Below, piece by piece: positions 8,162 to 17,120 of a stretch of 53,087 nucleotides of DNA (position 1 is the first letter of the stretch; each line of letters opens with the position of its first letter). Position numbers and translations under genes: made by a program. The DNA is taken from contig UQWD01000014.1 of the NCBI GenBank assembly GCA_900544555.1, positions 1-53,087 of the forward strand, in the 5' to 3' direction. Below the pieces are notes generated by a model. The model was not told where the DNA came from and did not search any database. It saw only the letters and a list, made by a program, of their open reading frames with translations. The DNA is from an uncultured Eubacteriales bacterium. GTDB lineage: Bacteria > Bacillota > Clostridia > Christensenellales > CAG-138.

Positions 8162-8695
8162 CTACTCTACCGTTATTTCAACGATATCCCCGTCCGAGCT
8201 TTCCACCTCTACCAGCTTGCCCGTTACGCCGCTTTCCACCGCCTCGATAATCGCCTCCAGATCGATATCCGCATCGCCCATAGCCGCTTTCACTTTGGGC
8301 ATGCTCATGGCGCTTTCGCCTATCTTCAGGCCGGCCTTTACGAGCTTCATGGGCAGATTGATATTTACTTTATCCCCCTGTATGGATAAAACGCGGATGC
8401 GAAGTACCATTTCATCGGCTTTGCGGCGGGAGCCTTCATCCTGAACCGCGACGACCGGCGATTTAACTACGCCAAAAAGTTCGTCCACCGTTACGCCGAA
8501 CAGCTTGGCGATAACGGGCAGCAGCGTAATATCCGGGCAGCTGTTGCCGTTCTCCCATTTTGAAACGGCCTGCGGCGATACATTGAGCATTTCCGCGAGC
8601 TGTTCCTGCGTCCACCCTTTTTCCTTACGAAGCTTGCTTATGCGCCTTCCAAGATCCGCGGCGCCGCTTTCTTCCTGCTTGCTTTTGAACACCAT
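8162..8695 (-). CDS. XRE-family HTH regulator with SHOCT-like tail
   Basis: 177 residues. Residues 15-70 form a Cro/CI-type HTH (GRRISKLRKEKGWTQEQLAE, VSPQAVSKWENG, SCPDITLLPVIAKLFGVTVDELF). The rest has the pattern VNINLPMKLVKAGLKIG and ends VEVESSDGDIVEI, resembling the C-terminal regions of YvlB-like proteins. The small partner gene follows after 2 bp. Upstream is a cluster of GTTGA/TCAAC inverted repeats that could be its operator. This suggests an autoregulated stress-response pair; the signal is unknown. Confidence 0.82.
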   Translation of the reverse strand: MVFKSKQEESGAADLGRRISKLRKEKGWTQEQLAEMLNVSPQAVSKWENGNSCPDITLLPVIAKLFGVTVDELFGVVKSPVVAVQDEGSRRKADEMVLRIRVLSIQGDKVNINLPMKLVKAGLKIGESAMSMPKVKAAMGDADIDLEAIIEAVESGVTGKLVEVESSDGDIVEITVE

Positions 8696-8794
8696 TTTGT
8701 AATCCCTCCAATTAAATGTTTTATGTTTACCCTCTCAGCCGGAGGCTATGCTGCCATCTTAATTGACAAACCGCCCCAAATACACAAACCTGAA

Positions 8795-8841
8795 GTTGAA
8801 TCGCTCAACGGTCGGTTGAAAATTCCCGCAACCAACGGTTG
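8795..8841. promoter_or_regulatory. Operator-like array of GTTGA/TCAAC repeats
   Basis: Three adjacent inverted repeats use the same half-site: GTTGA-N5-TCAAC (8795-8809), TCAAC-N5-GTTGA (8805-8819) and CAACC-N3-GGTTG (8829-8841). A further GTCAACCG lies near 8880. They sit about 100 bp upstream of the XRE gene. The 520-bp gap 8696-9216 shows nothing else besides the ribosome site of the next gene. Confidence 0.5.
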
Positions 8842-9216
8842 AATTCAGATAAAACCATTTTAAGCGATTAATTAAGCTTGTCAACCGTATACATGTGATG
8901 TACCAACAATGCGGTTTATGCGGATTTGTGGCGGCGCGGACGATTCCAATATACAGAAAATTGATGTATAATTATGCGTTCTATGCATAGCCACGTCATT
9001 ATTAACGATATATCGTCAGAATATATTCGCGCGAATTAAAAGGAATAATAACGGTTTATCCGAAAATTTAGACGTTCAGATCTACATTTGCGCAATCCTG
9101 TCTTGTATTGTCAGGTTTATTGACCTTTATAAATTAAAAGCATACAATTGCATTGCATCATAACGAATGATGTAGAATAAATTCAGGTGTTGACTTGTTA
9201 TGTTGAGGAGGATTTT

Positions 9217-9540
9217 ATGAAGAATATAAAGGCGTTAAAACCGGTAATCCGCACAACTTTCCCGAACGGGATGTACGTAATCGCGGTCGAGTGGGACGAT
9301 ATCATTGGCGTTAACGCAATGCTGATTGATGATGGTACGGCAAAACGGCTGCCGGCATACGAGGAATCGGCCGAGAGGCTGGTTAATAGGCTGCCGGCTA
9401 TCCGAAAAATAGGTTTGGGGCAATCGGCCGGGCGGCACGTAAACATCAGCGACGCGCCGGATACGCTCATGATCGTTTTGAGCAGCGGCGAACGAATTAT
9501 TAACGACGCGTATATCGGCGACGACTCATCGGCGGCATAA
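9217..9540 (+). CDS. Hypothetical protein, 107 aa
   Basis: Not recognised. The start at 9217 is set by TTGAGGAGGATTTT directly upstream; the longer frame to 9187 lacks support. It is a compact soluble protein of alternating short strands and helices (IRTTFPNGMYVIAVEWDDIIGVNAML; ends in acidic GDDSSAA). It has no signal peptide, membrane span or cysteine. It is monocistronic, with a GC-rich hairpin 20 bp downstream. Confidence 0.6.
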   Translation: MKNIKALKPVIRTTFPNGMYVIAVEWDDIIGVNAMLIDDGTAKRLPAYEESAERLVNRLPAIRKIGLGQSAGRHVNISDAPDTLMIVLSSGERIINDAYIGDDSSAA

Positions 9541-9559
9541 GCTCGGTAATTCGCGAAAA

Positions 9560-9588
9560 CGCGGGGATGTGTGCAGCTAATCCCCGCG
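9560..9588 (+). terminator. GC-rich hairpin after 107-aa gene
   Basis: CGCGGGGA/TCCCCGCG (9560-9567/9581-9588) with a 13-base loop. Only a weak T content follows (GTCTGCTTAATTAG), so this is a possible rather than a strong terminator. Confidence 0.45.
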
Positions 9589-9652
9589 CCGTCTGCTTAA
9601 TTAGACGATTTCGCGCCATAAGCGTTTTGGAATCGTTTCGATTGCGGCGTTA

Positions 9653-10435
9653 TCAGAGCTTATGAAAAATCGGTTTCATCTTCTCAAAGGTGGCGATATA
9701 GGGCACGCCGGCGGAGCGCGCGAGCTCAACCGCCTCGTTTATGCGGTTGCCCACCTTGTCCGGCGCGTGCGCGTCGGCCCCGGTCGTAACGAAAAGGCCG
9801 CCGAGCCGCGCGTACCGTTTAAAGAGAGCAAGCCCCCACGCGGGTTCTTGCCGCCACGCGGACGTATTGATTTCAAGGCCGCGCCCGGATTGAATGAGAT
9901 GGCTAAGCACGCTGTCGAATTCATCCTGAAAATCGCAGTACTCCAACGCGCGGTTGGGATAAGGTGCGTATTTCGCCACAAAATCATAATGGCCCAAAAC
10001 GTTAAAATAAGGGCATGACTCGGCGACAGCCTTCAGCGCGCCCACATATTTGCGGTAGGCTTCCTTTTGCGTCAGCCCGGAATAGAATTCAGGGTAGTAA
10101 GCATCCACCCCATCTACAAAATGAACTGAGCCGATAACGAAATCCAGCTCGTAATCCTTTAAAAAATCCCATGCCTCCCGCGCGCTTTGCTCGTCTTTAA
10201 GGCCGATTTCAACACCGATACGTATGCGCACGCCCCTATAGGCCGGCATAAGGCGCCGAACCTCCTCAAAATAATCCAGCATGCACGGCGGTTCGCCGTG
10301 CCAGTCAAAATCCACATGCTCGGTAAAGCATATTTCGGAAAGGCCCGCGCGCGCCGCGCTCTCGGCCATCTCCCTGGGTGAATACTGAGCGTCAAAGGAA
10401 TGCCTGGAGTGCATATGATAATCAAACCTGTACAT
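9653..10435 (-). CDS. PHP-family histidinol-phosphatase-like phosphoesterase
   Basis: 260 residues of the HisJ-type PHP domain, metal-dependent phosphatases that hydrolyse L-histidinol phosphate in histidine synthesis. Metal ligands are seen in DYHMHSRHS (HxH near residue 7), FTEHVDF, GVEIGL, GSVHFV, LGHYDF and TTGADAHAPDKVG. The length fits the family (about 260-270). The gene stands alone, away from other his genes, so a role outside histidine synthesis cannot be excluded. Confidence 0.88.
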   Translation of the reverse strand: MYRFDYHMHSRHSFDAQYSPREMAESAARAGLSEICFTEHVDFDWHGEPPCMLDYFEEVRRLMPAYRGVRIRIGVEIGLKDEQSAREAWDFLKDYELDFVIGSVHFVDGVDAYYPEFYSGLTQKEAYRKYVGALKAVAESCPYFNVLGHYDFVAKYAPYPNRALEYCDFQDEFDSVLSHLIQSGRGLEINTSAWRQEPAWGLALFKRYARLGGLFVTTGADAHAPDKVGNRINEAVELARSAGVPYIATFEKMKPIFHKL

Positions 10436-10860
10436 GGTACGCTCCCTGCCGGCGCCGGCCGCGGCTGTTACCCGGCGTTATATGATTTTCGGCTTTGCGG
10501 ATTATTACGACACGCTAACGCGCGGGCCTTTACCGCGTCCATAAGCCATTATATAACCCGGAGCAAATGAATATCAACCGCAACCGTCAAAAAGAGCGCC
10601 GCGCATAGGAGATTAAATTAAAGGTGTGATGCGACTGCGCTAAACAAAATCATGATTTTCGTATAATACTTATCGTTAACAATATCAGATAACGGAAATG
10701 ATTTGTATTGAATGATCCGTAATATAATCAACCATGCTCGAACTGAGTCAAGCGGGATCGGTGCCCGCCGCTGTGCCGCTCTTTCTCGCAACGATCATTT
10801 AATATTGATTAGCGTTGACATTTTTACTTGTTATGAATACACTATAAGAACAAGCTATGA

Positions 10861-11080
10861 TGCGGAACAGTAGGATTCAACGCGTTCAAAAGAGAGGCGG
10901 CGGCTGGTGTAAGGCGCCGGGCGCGGGATCTGAAGCTCGCCGCGGAGCTCCGGCGCTGGTGTAAGGCGCCGGCGTGTATCCCGCGTTAAGGGGCAGAGCG
11001 GGCGCGTCGCGCCAAAAAGAGTGGTACCGCGGAAGTCTTTCGTCTCTTTGATTTCAAAGGATGGAAAGGCTTTATTTTAT
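10861..11080 (+). promoter_or_regulatory. T-box riboswitch (leucine) before leuS
   Basis: The canonical T-box AGTGGTACCGCG lies at 11020-11031. Stem I-type elements lie upstream (AGAGAG at 10891 and GGTGTAAG at 10906-10913). A terminator follows (GTCTTTC... / ...GGAAAGGC, 11035-11070, then TTTATTTTATT). CTC at 10936-10938, after GAAG, is the likely leucine specifier, although the exact fold is uncertain. Uncharged tRNA-Leu should stabilise the antiterminator and allow leuS expression. An 18-base block GCTGGTGTAAGGCGCCGG occurs twice (10903 and 10955), which is unusual. The stretch 10436-10860 holds no gene; a TTGACA at about 10816 has no well-spaced -10 box. Confidence 0.88.
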
Positions 11081-11097
11081 TACTAGGAGGAAAGAGC

Positions 11098-13509
11098 ATG
11101 CCGCAGCATTATGATCACCGGATAGTTGAACCCAAATGGCAAAAACGCTGGGAGGAATCCCGCTGCTTTGAAGCGAAGGACGACCCTTCGCTGCCCAAAT
11201 ATTATACGTTAATAGAGTTTCCTTATCCCTCTGGAGCGGGGCTTCACGTTGGCCACCCGCGCTCCAATACGGCGTTGGATATCATCGCGCGTAAGCGGCG
11301 GATGGAGGGGTATAACGTGCTGTTCCCGATAGGGTACGACGCGTTCGGCCTGCCAACGGAAAACTACGCAATAAAAACGGGCGTGCATCCGCGCAAGGTT
11401 ACTAAGGAGAATATTTCGCGCTTTCGCGCTCAGCTCAAGCGCCTGGGCTTTTCCTTCGACTGGTCGCGGGAAATCAATACCACGGATCCTTCTTATTATA
11501 AATGGACGCAATGGATTTTTTTAAAGCTGTATGAGCACGGGCTGGCGTATAAAGCTCAAATACCAATAAACTTCTGTACGTCCTGCAAGGTGGGCCTCGC
11601 CAATGAGGAGGTTGTCGAAGGCGTGTGTGAGCGCTGCGGCGGCACGGTGGTACAGAAGGTGCGAAGCCAGTGGATGCTGCGGATAACGGATTACGCGCAG
11701 CGCCTTATAGACGAACTGGAGCTGGTTGATTTTATCGACCGGGTAAAAGCGCAGCAGCGAAACTGGATCGGGCGGAGCGAGGGCGCTGAGGCGTCTTTTC
11801 GGATCGAAGGGTGCGATAAGGCGCTGAAGGTTTTCACAACCCGCCCCGACACGATGTTTGGGGCTACGTATATGGTGGTATCGCCGGAGCACCCGATTAT
11901 CGCTGAACTGGAGGGGCGAATTGAAAATCTGGACGAGGTTAAGGCGTATCAGGCCGCGGCGGCGCGCAAGACCGATTTTGAACGCGGCGAGATTGCGAAG
12001 GAAAAAACGGGTGTGCCATTGTCCGGCGTGTTTGCGGTGAACCCCGCGAGCGGCGAGCGGATACCGGTCTGGACGTCGGATTATGTGATGATGGGTTATG
12101 GAACAGGGGCGATTATGGCGGTTCCGGCGCATGACGAGCGCGATTATGCTTTTGCTAAAAAGTTTAATCTTCCTATTATTGAGGTGGTTTCAGGCGGCGA
12201 TATTGAACAGGCAGCTTTTACGGGCAGTTCAAACGGCGTGATGGTGAACTCTTCATTCCTCAACGGGAAAAACGCGGAGGAAGCGAAGAAAATAATGATC
12301 GAATGGCTTGAGGAAAACAGGCTTGGCAGGCGCAGGGTCAATTATAAGCTCAGGGATTGGGTTTTCACCCGCCAGCGCTATTGGGGGGAGCCGATACCGC
12401 TGGTATACTGCGACAAGTGCGGCTGGGTACCGCTGCCGTACGACCAGCTGCCTCTTGAGCTGCCTGATATAGAGAACTTTGAGCCTTCAGAGGATGGTTC
12501 GTCGGCGTTGGCTCGCGCGGAGAGCTGGATTCAAACCGCCTGCCCTCGCTGCGGATCAAGCGCGCGGCGTGAAACCGATACCATGCCCAACTGGGCTGGT
12601 TCCTCCTGGTATTACTTGAGGTATACGGATCCCCATAACGATAAGGAGCTAGCCGCCAAGGATAAGCTGGATTACTGGCTGCCTGTGGACTGGTATAACG
12701 GAGGTATGGAGCATACCACGCTGCATTTGCTCTATTCCCGCTTCTGGCACAAGTTTTTATATGATATCGGGGTGGTTTCCACGCCTGAGCCGTATCAAAA
12801 GCGCACAAGCCACGGGATGGTGCTAGCCGAGAACGGAGAGAAAATGTCCAAGTCCAGGGGCAACGTCATCAACCCGGATGAGATCGTTGATGAAATCGGC
12901 GCGGACGCGTTCAGACTGTATGAGATGTTCATGGGTGCGTTCGATCAGACAATTCCTTGGTCGACAACGGGCGCGAAAGGGTGCCGCAGGTTTTTGGAGC
13001 GCGTTTGGCGCCTTGCGGACACGCTCGTTGAAGGCGGCGGGATACGCCCTGAAATGGAGGCGTTGACGCATGGCGTTATTAAAAAGGTAGGCGAGGATTA
13101 TGAGCGGATGAAGTTCAACACGGCCATAGCCGCAATGATGAGCTACGTTAACGAAGCGTATGCCGGGGGCGGCGTAACAAGGGACGAAATGAGAACCCTG
13201 CTCGCGCTGCTCTCGCCCGTAGCGCCGCATATCAGCGAGGAGCTAAACGAGCTTATCGGTTTTGAAACGCCGCTGTACTTAACCCCGTGGCCGGCCTATG
13301 ACGAGGCAAAGCTCGTGAAAGATACAACTGAGCTTGGCGTGCAGATAAACGGCAAAGTTCGGGCGCGTATTACCGTACCCGCCAGCATGGATAAAGCGGA
13401 GGTTGAGAAAACGGCGCTGGCGCATCCCGACGTACAGCCCGCGTTAGCAGGAAAGACGGTGCGAAAGGTTATCTCGGTAAAAAATATCGTTAATATTGTG
13501 ACTGGATAA
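11098..13509 (+). CDS. leuS: Leucyl-tRNA synthetase
   Basis: 803-residue class I synthetase that charges tRNA-Leu. The HIGH-type signature is HVGHPR (about residue 51), the tryptophan-rich catalytic segments follow (FDWSREINTTDP; GSSWYYLRYTDP), and the KMSKS loop is KMSKSRGN. Zinc-ribbon cysteines are present (CTSCKVG...CERCGG), and an editing domain is recognised by TTRPDTMFG and YGTGAIMAVPAHDERD. It ends in a typical C-terminal domain (GVQINGKVRARI). The start follows TAGGAGGAAAGAGC. It is controlled by the upstream T-box and is complete. Confidence 0.98.
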   Translation: MPQHYDHRIVEPKWQKRWEESRCFEAKDDPSLPKYYTLIEFPYPSGAGLHVGHPRSNTALDIIARKRRMEGYNVLFPIGYDAFGLPTENYAIKTGVHPRKVTKENISRFRAQLKRLGFSFDWSREINTTDPSYYKWTQWIFLKLYEHGLAYKAQIPINFCTSCKVGLANEEVVEGVCERCGGTVVQKVRSQWMLRITDYAQRLIDELELVDFIDRVKAQQRNWIGRSEGAEASFRIEGCDKALKVFTTRPDTMFGATYMVVSPEHPIIAELEGRIENLDEVKAYQAAAARKTDFERGEIAKEKTGVPLSGVFAVNPASGERIPVWTSDYVMMGYGTGAIMAVPAHDERDYAFAKKFNLPIIEVVSGGDIEQAAFTGSSNGVMVNSSFLNGKNAEEAKKIMIEWLEENRLGRRRVNYKLRDWVFTRQRYWGEPIPLVYCDKCGWVPLPYDQLPLELPDIENFEPSEDGSSALARAESWIQTACPRCGSSARRETDTMPNWAGSSWYYLRYTDPHNDKELAAKDKLDYWLPVDWYNGGMEHTTLHLLYSRFWHKFLYDIGVVSTPEPYQKRTSHGMVLAENGEKMSKSRGNVINPDEIVDEIGADAFRLYEMFMGAFDQTIPWSTTGAKGCRRFLERVWRLADTLVEGGGIRPEMEALTHGVIKKVGEDYERMKFNTAIAAMMSYVNEAYAGGGVTRDEMRTLLALLSPVAPHISEELNELIGFETPLYLTPWPAYDEAKLVKDTTELGVQINGKVRARITVPASMDKAEVEKTALAHPDVQPALAGKTVRKVISVKNIVNIVTG

Positions 13510-13548
13510 ATAATTCGTCCTAAGGGCGATGTTTTGGAGGATTTACGG

Positions 13549-15444
13549 ATGGGTAAAAAAACGTTAGCGTGTTTTCTTGTTTTAACCATTGTAATGAGCA
13601 TCCCGGCTTTCGCTCTGAGCGAAGCGGAAGGCGAGGCCGGGTTGCCCGCGCTTCCTTCAGGCATGAAGGCGGAGGATGTTCAGGAGCGCATAGACGAGTA
13701 CCTGGCCAGTATTAATATTAAAGACGCGACATGCGCCGCCGCAATCATTCAAAACGGTAAAGCTTTTTTCAGCGTCACGGGCGGCAGCGTTGAAACGGAC
13801 AATGGCTTGGATACCGTTTATCGCTGGGGAGAAATAACCTCTATCCTTACATGGATTAGCGTGATGCAGCTTTACGAGCAGGGCAAGGTCAGCCTAGAAG
13901 AGGATATCCGGGAATATCTTCCTGAAGGGTTCCTGCGCCGATTATCCTTTACGGACGAAGCGATTACTATTGAGAACCTCATGAACCAAAACGCCGGCTG
14001 GGAGCAGTGTTGGAAGGTAGAGACGTTTATGCCGGAGGGCGGGATAAATTCGCTTGAAGAAATCCTGAGATTTGGCGAACCAAAGCAAATATACGCACCG
14101 GGAGAGGTTCGTACGGAGAGTGCTTACGCAACCGCGCTGGCGGCATATATTGTCGAGCGGGTTTCGGGAGCCCCCTTTTACCAATATGTAAATGAACGCA
14201 TTTTTAAGCCGCTTGATATGGCGGATAGCTCAATAGACCCTGATGGTACGGATAACCCTAAACTGGCGGATCGCATGGCCGCGCCTATCGGGGCGGATTA
14301 TACGGGGCTGCTTCCAACGCTCTACCCAGCCTTTGGGGCGTACGGCACGATTTCGGATTTAAGCAAGCTTATGTTAGAGCTGATACCGCAAGATTCTGGA
14401 GGGAAACTGTTTGAGCAGGCTGGTACGCTTGAGTTAATGTTAAAAAACAGCTATTCAGTAACGCCATATTTCCCCGGAATAGCCCACGGCATACCGGAAC
14501 GTCGAGGAGCAGTGAGAACGCTTGGGCTAAGCGTTGAACTTTCCGGATACGGCGGGGAATTCGTATTCTCACCGGAAGCGGATGCAGGGTATATTATGCT
14601 GTCCAACAGCGATAATAACGACTATCTTATAAATACGCTATTCAATTCAGTAATCGGAAAGGCTTCGGACGTCGTCCCTGATAATAATGATGAAATGCCC
14701 GTCGCAGCGGGCTTCGCAGGGGATTATATGCCGGCCGATCACCCCGGAAGCGGGCACAGGGAGTTTGCAGAATACCTTCGGGGGCTGTTATCGCTGAGCG
14801 CCGTGAAATACGGCGACAGGACACGCAGCTTGCTCTATATCAATATGCGCATTTTTGCTTCGCAATATGTCGCTAAAGGGTATGTGACATTTTACTCAAA
14901 TCAGATGACTCAAATTAAGCCGCAGTTCTTCTGGGATGGAAGGGATAGCTACGTGTATTTTCACATGGAGGACGGCGAGGTAAAAAAAGTGCTGCTGGGG
15001 GATGGTGAGTTTGTTCCGGCGCGCGGCGGGCGTTCCGTATTGGCCATCGATCTAAGTACGGCCGCCATGTACGCGTGCGCTCTGTATTTTATAGCGGCGG
15101 CGGTATGTATGATAGTATTCGCAATACGCAATAAAAAACAGATGTGGAGGAGCTCCCTGGCCTCTAAGCTTGCGGCGGCGTTAAACATATCGGGGCTGCT
15201 GCTGATATTGAATAACGGAATACTCCTATGTTATTCCACATTTAACCTGACATACCGGCAATGCGGCGTCCACTTCATTTTGAATTACGCTTTAACGGGC
15301 TTGGTGGTTTTAAGCTCGGCCGGCATAGCCGTAACGTGGAAGCGGAGCGAACTGTTTGTGAGGCAGAAGATTTGCTACGCGCTTTCCATGCTGATTTGCG
15401 CATTAAGTATTGCTCTGATGATTATATGGGACCTGTATTCATGA
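13549..15444 (+). CDS. Membrane-anchored beta-lactamase-fold protein, catalytic residues lost
   Basis: 631 residues: signal peptide (1-23), a class C beta-lactamase/PBP-like domain (about 45-380), then an extracellular stretch and three or four membrane helices (about 500-630). The fold is recognised by QLYEQGKVSLEEDIREYLP, IENLMNQNAG and YIVERVSG. At the SxxK position the sequence is E95-I-T-S98, the YxN Tyr is E190 with A192 in place of Asn, and no HxG is seen in SGYGGEF. All three catalytic motifs are therefore replaced, so it is unlikely to hydrolyse beta-lactams or peptides. It may bind cell-wall ligands or act as a sensor. GGAGG at 13536 sets the start. It follows leuS by 39 bp. Confidence 0.8.
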   Translation: MGKKTLACFLVLTIVMSIPAFALSEAEGEAGLPALPSGMKAEDVQERIDEYLASINIKDATCAAAIIQNGKAFFSVTGGSVETDNGLDTVYRWGEITSILTWISVMQLYEQGKVSLEEDIREYLPEGFLRRLSFTDEAITIENLMNQNAGWEQCWKVETFMPEGGINSLEEILRFGEPKQIYAPGEVRTESAYATALAAYIVERVSGAPFYQYVNERIFKPLDMADSSIDPDGTDNPKLADRMAAPIGADYTGLLPTLYPAFGAYGTISDLSKLMLELIPQDSGGKLFEQAGTLELMLKNSYSVTPYFPGIAHGIPERRGAVRTLGLSVELSGYGGEFVFSPEADAGYIMLSNSDNNDYLINTLFNSVIGKASDVVPDNNDEMPVAAGFAGDYMPADHPGSGHREFAEYLRGLLSLSAVKYGDRTRSLLYINMRIFASQYVAKGYVTFYSNQMTQIKPQFFWDGRDSYVYFHMEDGEVKKVLLGDGEFVPARGGRSVLAIDLSTAAMYACALYFIAAAVCMIVFAIRNKKQMWRSSLASKLAAALNISGLLLILNNGILLCYSTFNLTYRQCGVHFILNYALTGLVVLSSAGIAVTWKRSELFVRQKICYALSMLICALSIALMIIWDLYS

Positions 15445-15726
15445 TTCTAGGGCATACAAATGTGCGTTTATAAGCTGTGTTCTGCTTGTAGCTTTGAACG
15501 GTAAATCGGCACGCGGTTTACCCGTGGAATCAGCGCTGAATAAGCCGTATGCTGTGAAATTAAATTTGCGGGCACGGCATTCTCGCGGCGCCTATAGTCC
15601 CGCGCAGCAGGGGCTTTTGCTCATGGGAACCAGCGCGCCTTATAAATATGAAAAGCTTTTTATAATGCTATATTTGCTGATGAACATAATGGCTCGAAGA
15701 AGAGTTTAGCGGGAAGGGGATGCATA

Positions 15727-16179
15727 ATGAGTACAGATGAGCGTATGATGCTTTTGGCATTAGAGGAGGCCCGCCTTGCGTTTAAGGAGGATGAGGTTCC
15801 TGTCGGCGCGGTGATTACAAATGGAGCGAGCGTGGTTGCGCGGGCGCATAACCGTACGGAAGCGGCAAAAGATCCGACAGCCCACGCCGAAACGCTTGCT
15901 ATACAGATTGCGTCGCGCGCGCTCGTTTCCTGGCGGCTTGAGCGCTGTACACTCTACTCAACAATGGAGCCATGCGCCATGTGTATAGGCGCGGCAATAA
16001 ACGCGCGTATTGGCCGCGTGGTGTTCGGCGCGTTTGATGAACGGCAGGGCTGCTGCGGATCTGTTGCGGATCTTGCGGATCACTGGTTCTATCACAGTAT
16101 CCCGGTTATAGGCGGCGTTTGTGAAGAACAATGCAAGGCGCTTCTAAGCGCGTATTTTGATGGCAAGCGAAAAAAATAG
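15727..16179 (+). CDS. tadA: tRNA-specific adenosine deaminase
   Basis: 150-residue zinc deaminase that converts A34 to inosine in tRNA-Arg(ACG). Zinc ligands are HAE (His and catalytic Glu in PTAHAETLA) and PCAMC. The N-terminal pattern EDEVPVGAVI is characteristic. The length fits TadA (150-165). The ribosome site is GGGAAGGGGATGC. A TATAAT at about 15661 may be its promoter. The 280 bp before it hold only a non-coding stretch. Its 3' end is included in the duplicated segment described below. Confidence 0.95.
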   Translation: MSTDERMMLLALEEARLAFKEDEVPVGAVITNGASVVARAHNRTEAAKDPTAHAETLAIQIASRALVSWRLERCTLYSTMEPCAMCIGAAINARIGRVVFGAFDERQGCCGSVADLADHWFYHSIPVIGGVCEEQCKALLSAYFDGKRKK

Positions 16180-16527
16180 CCAAGGCCGGTTCTGTAGCTG
16201 ATGCTATGCTGAACCGGCCTCTTATTTTAAGGAAGGAAAGTAGGAGGTATATTGAACCAAAAAGCTTACTTATCCGTTATCCTATAGGCGTCACATCCTT
16301 TCTTTAAAAATCTATCTATGGTTAACGGCCCCAAAGTCCGTTGCCGCCGCCGCGGGGTAGCTGCTTTGTCAATCGGGAGGCAAGCTCCCTGTGTTGTATC
16401 CCGCGCTTTACCGTGATTCAATCATACTATAAGATTGTGGCGGACAATGGGATATAAATTGTACATTCAATGGGTTCTGTGTGAATAATGCGTGAACGAC
16501 GAACACGATTAACGGGCGAGCAAAAAA
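16165..16527. repeat. Duplicated non-coding element, copy 1
   Basis: The segment from the last codons of tadA to about 16527 recurs at 16756-17120 with an offset of about 591 bp and high identity. It begins with the tadA terminator, followed by a purine-rich stretch (AAGGAAGGAAAGTAGGAGG), a stem GCGGGGTA/TATCCCGC around GGGAGGCAAGCTCCC, and a CAATC...GATTG hairpin. The short TTG-initiated frame after AGGAGG differs in length and sequence between copies, so the element is not coding. It could be a structured RNA. I looked for SRP, 6S and RNase P signatures and did not find them. Confidence 0.75.
16183..16228 (+). terminator. Intrinsic terminator of tadA
   Basis: AGGCCGGTTC/GAACCGGCCT (16183-16192/16211-16220) followed by CTTATTTT. 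A perfect 10-bp stem. Confidence 0.8.
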
Positions 16528-16755
16528 CCAGGTAAATCATTTAATTATGGAGCTACATAGTCCTGTTTGTTGTCTGACGCATCTGATTATTAAGTTGTGA
16601 AATAACCGTTTAAATGAATAGGGTAAAAAGAGGCATGGGAACTGCGGCATTGCGCCCGCTTCCCGCGGCTTTCAAGCATGGATGGCTGATTCCATCACAG
16701 CACCCGGTTACAGGCGCGCATATTAAGCTTGTGATGCATAAGGGCGCATGATGAT

Positions 16756-17120
16756 AAGCGGAAAGAATAGCCAAGGCCGGTTCTGTAGCTGATGCTATGC
16801 TGAACCGGCCTCTTATTTTAAGGAAGGAAAGTAGGAGGTATATTGAACCAAAAAGCTTCTTGTTATCTAACCTATGGCGTCACACCCTTTCTTTAAAAAT
16901 CTATCTATGGTTAACGGCCCGATAGTCCGTAGCCGCCGCCGCGGGATAGCTGCTTTGTCATATTGGGAGGCATGCACCCTGCGTTGTATCCCGCTCTTTA
17001 CCGTGATTCAATCATACTATATGATTGTGGCAGACGATGGGATATAACTTGTACATTCATTGGTTCTGTGTGAATAATGCGTGAACGGCGGACGCCATAA
17101 ACGGGCGTGGAGAAAAACAG
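16756..17120. repeat. Duplicated non-coding element, copy 2
   Basis: Second copy of the element at 16165, including a relic of the tadA 3' end (AAGCGGAAAGAATAGCC) and the same terminator (16774-16811). The stem that is GCGGGGTA/TATCCCGC with a G-T pair in copy 1 is GCGGGATA/TATCCCGC here, fully paired. The CAATCATA/TATGATTG hairpin is longer by the same kind of change. These differences keep or improve pairing, consistent with selection on RNA structure. The spacer between copies (16528-16755) and the sequence up to 17323 hold nothing else I recognise. Confidence 0.75.

Noticed and set aside
11521..12132. 203-codon frame antisense to leuS
   Set aside because: It is a mirror of the leuS codon pattern; leuS is certain and complete, and the antisense frame has no ribosome site or recognisable domain.
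15494..15709. 71-codon frame between the beta-lactamase-fold gene and tadA
   Set aside because: No ribosome site, composition unlike a protein, and it overlaps the probable tadA promoter.
16183..16527. SRP RNA, 6S RNA or RNase P RNA after tadA
   Set aside because: The position suggested SRP RNA, but the conserved GGAAGGAAGCAG-type domain and the other families' core motifs are absent.
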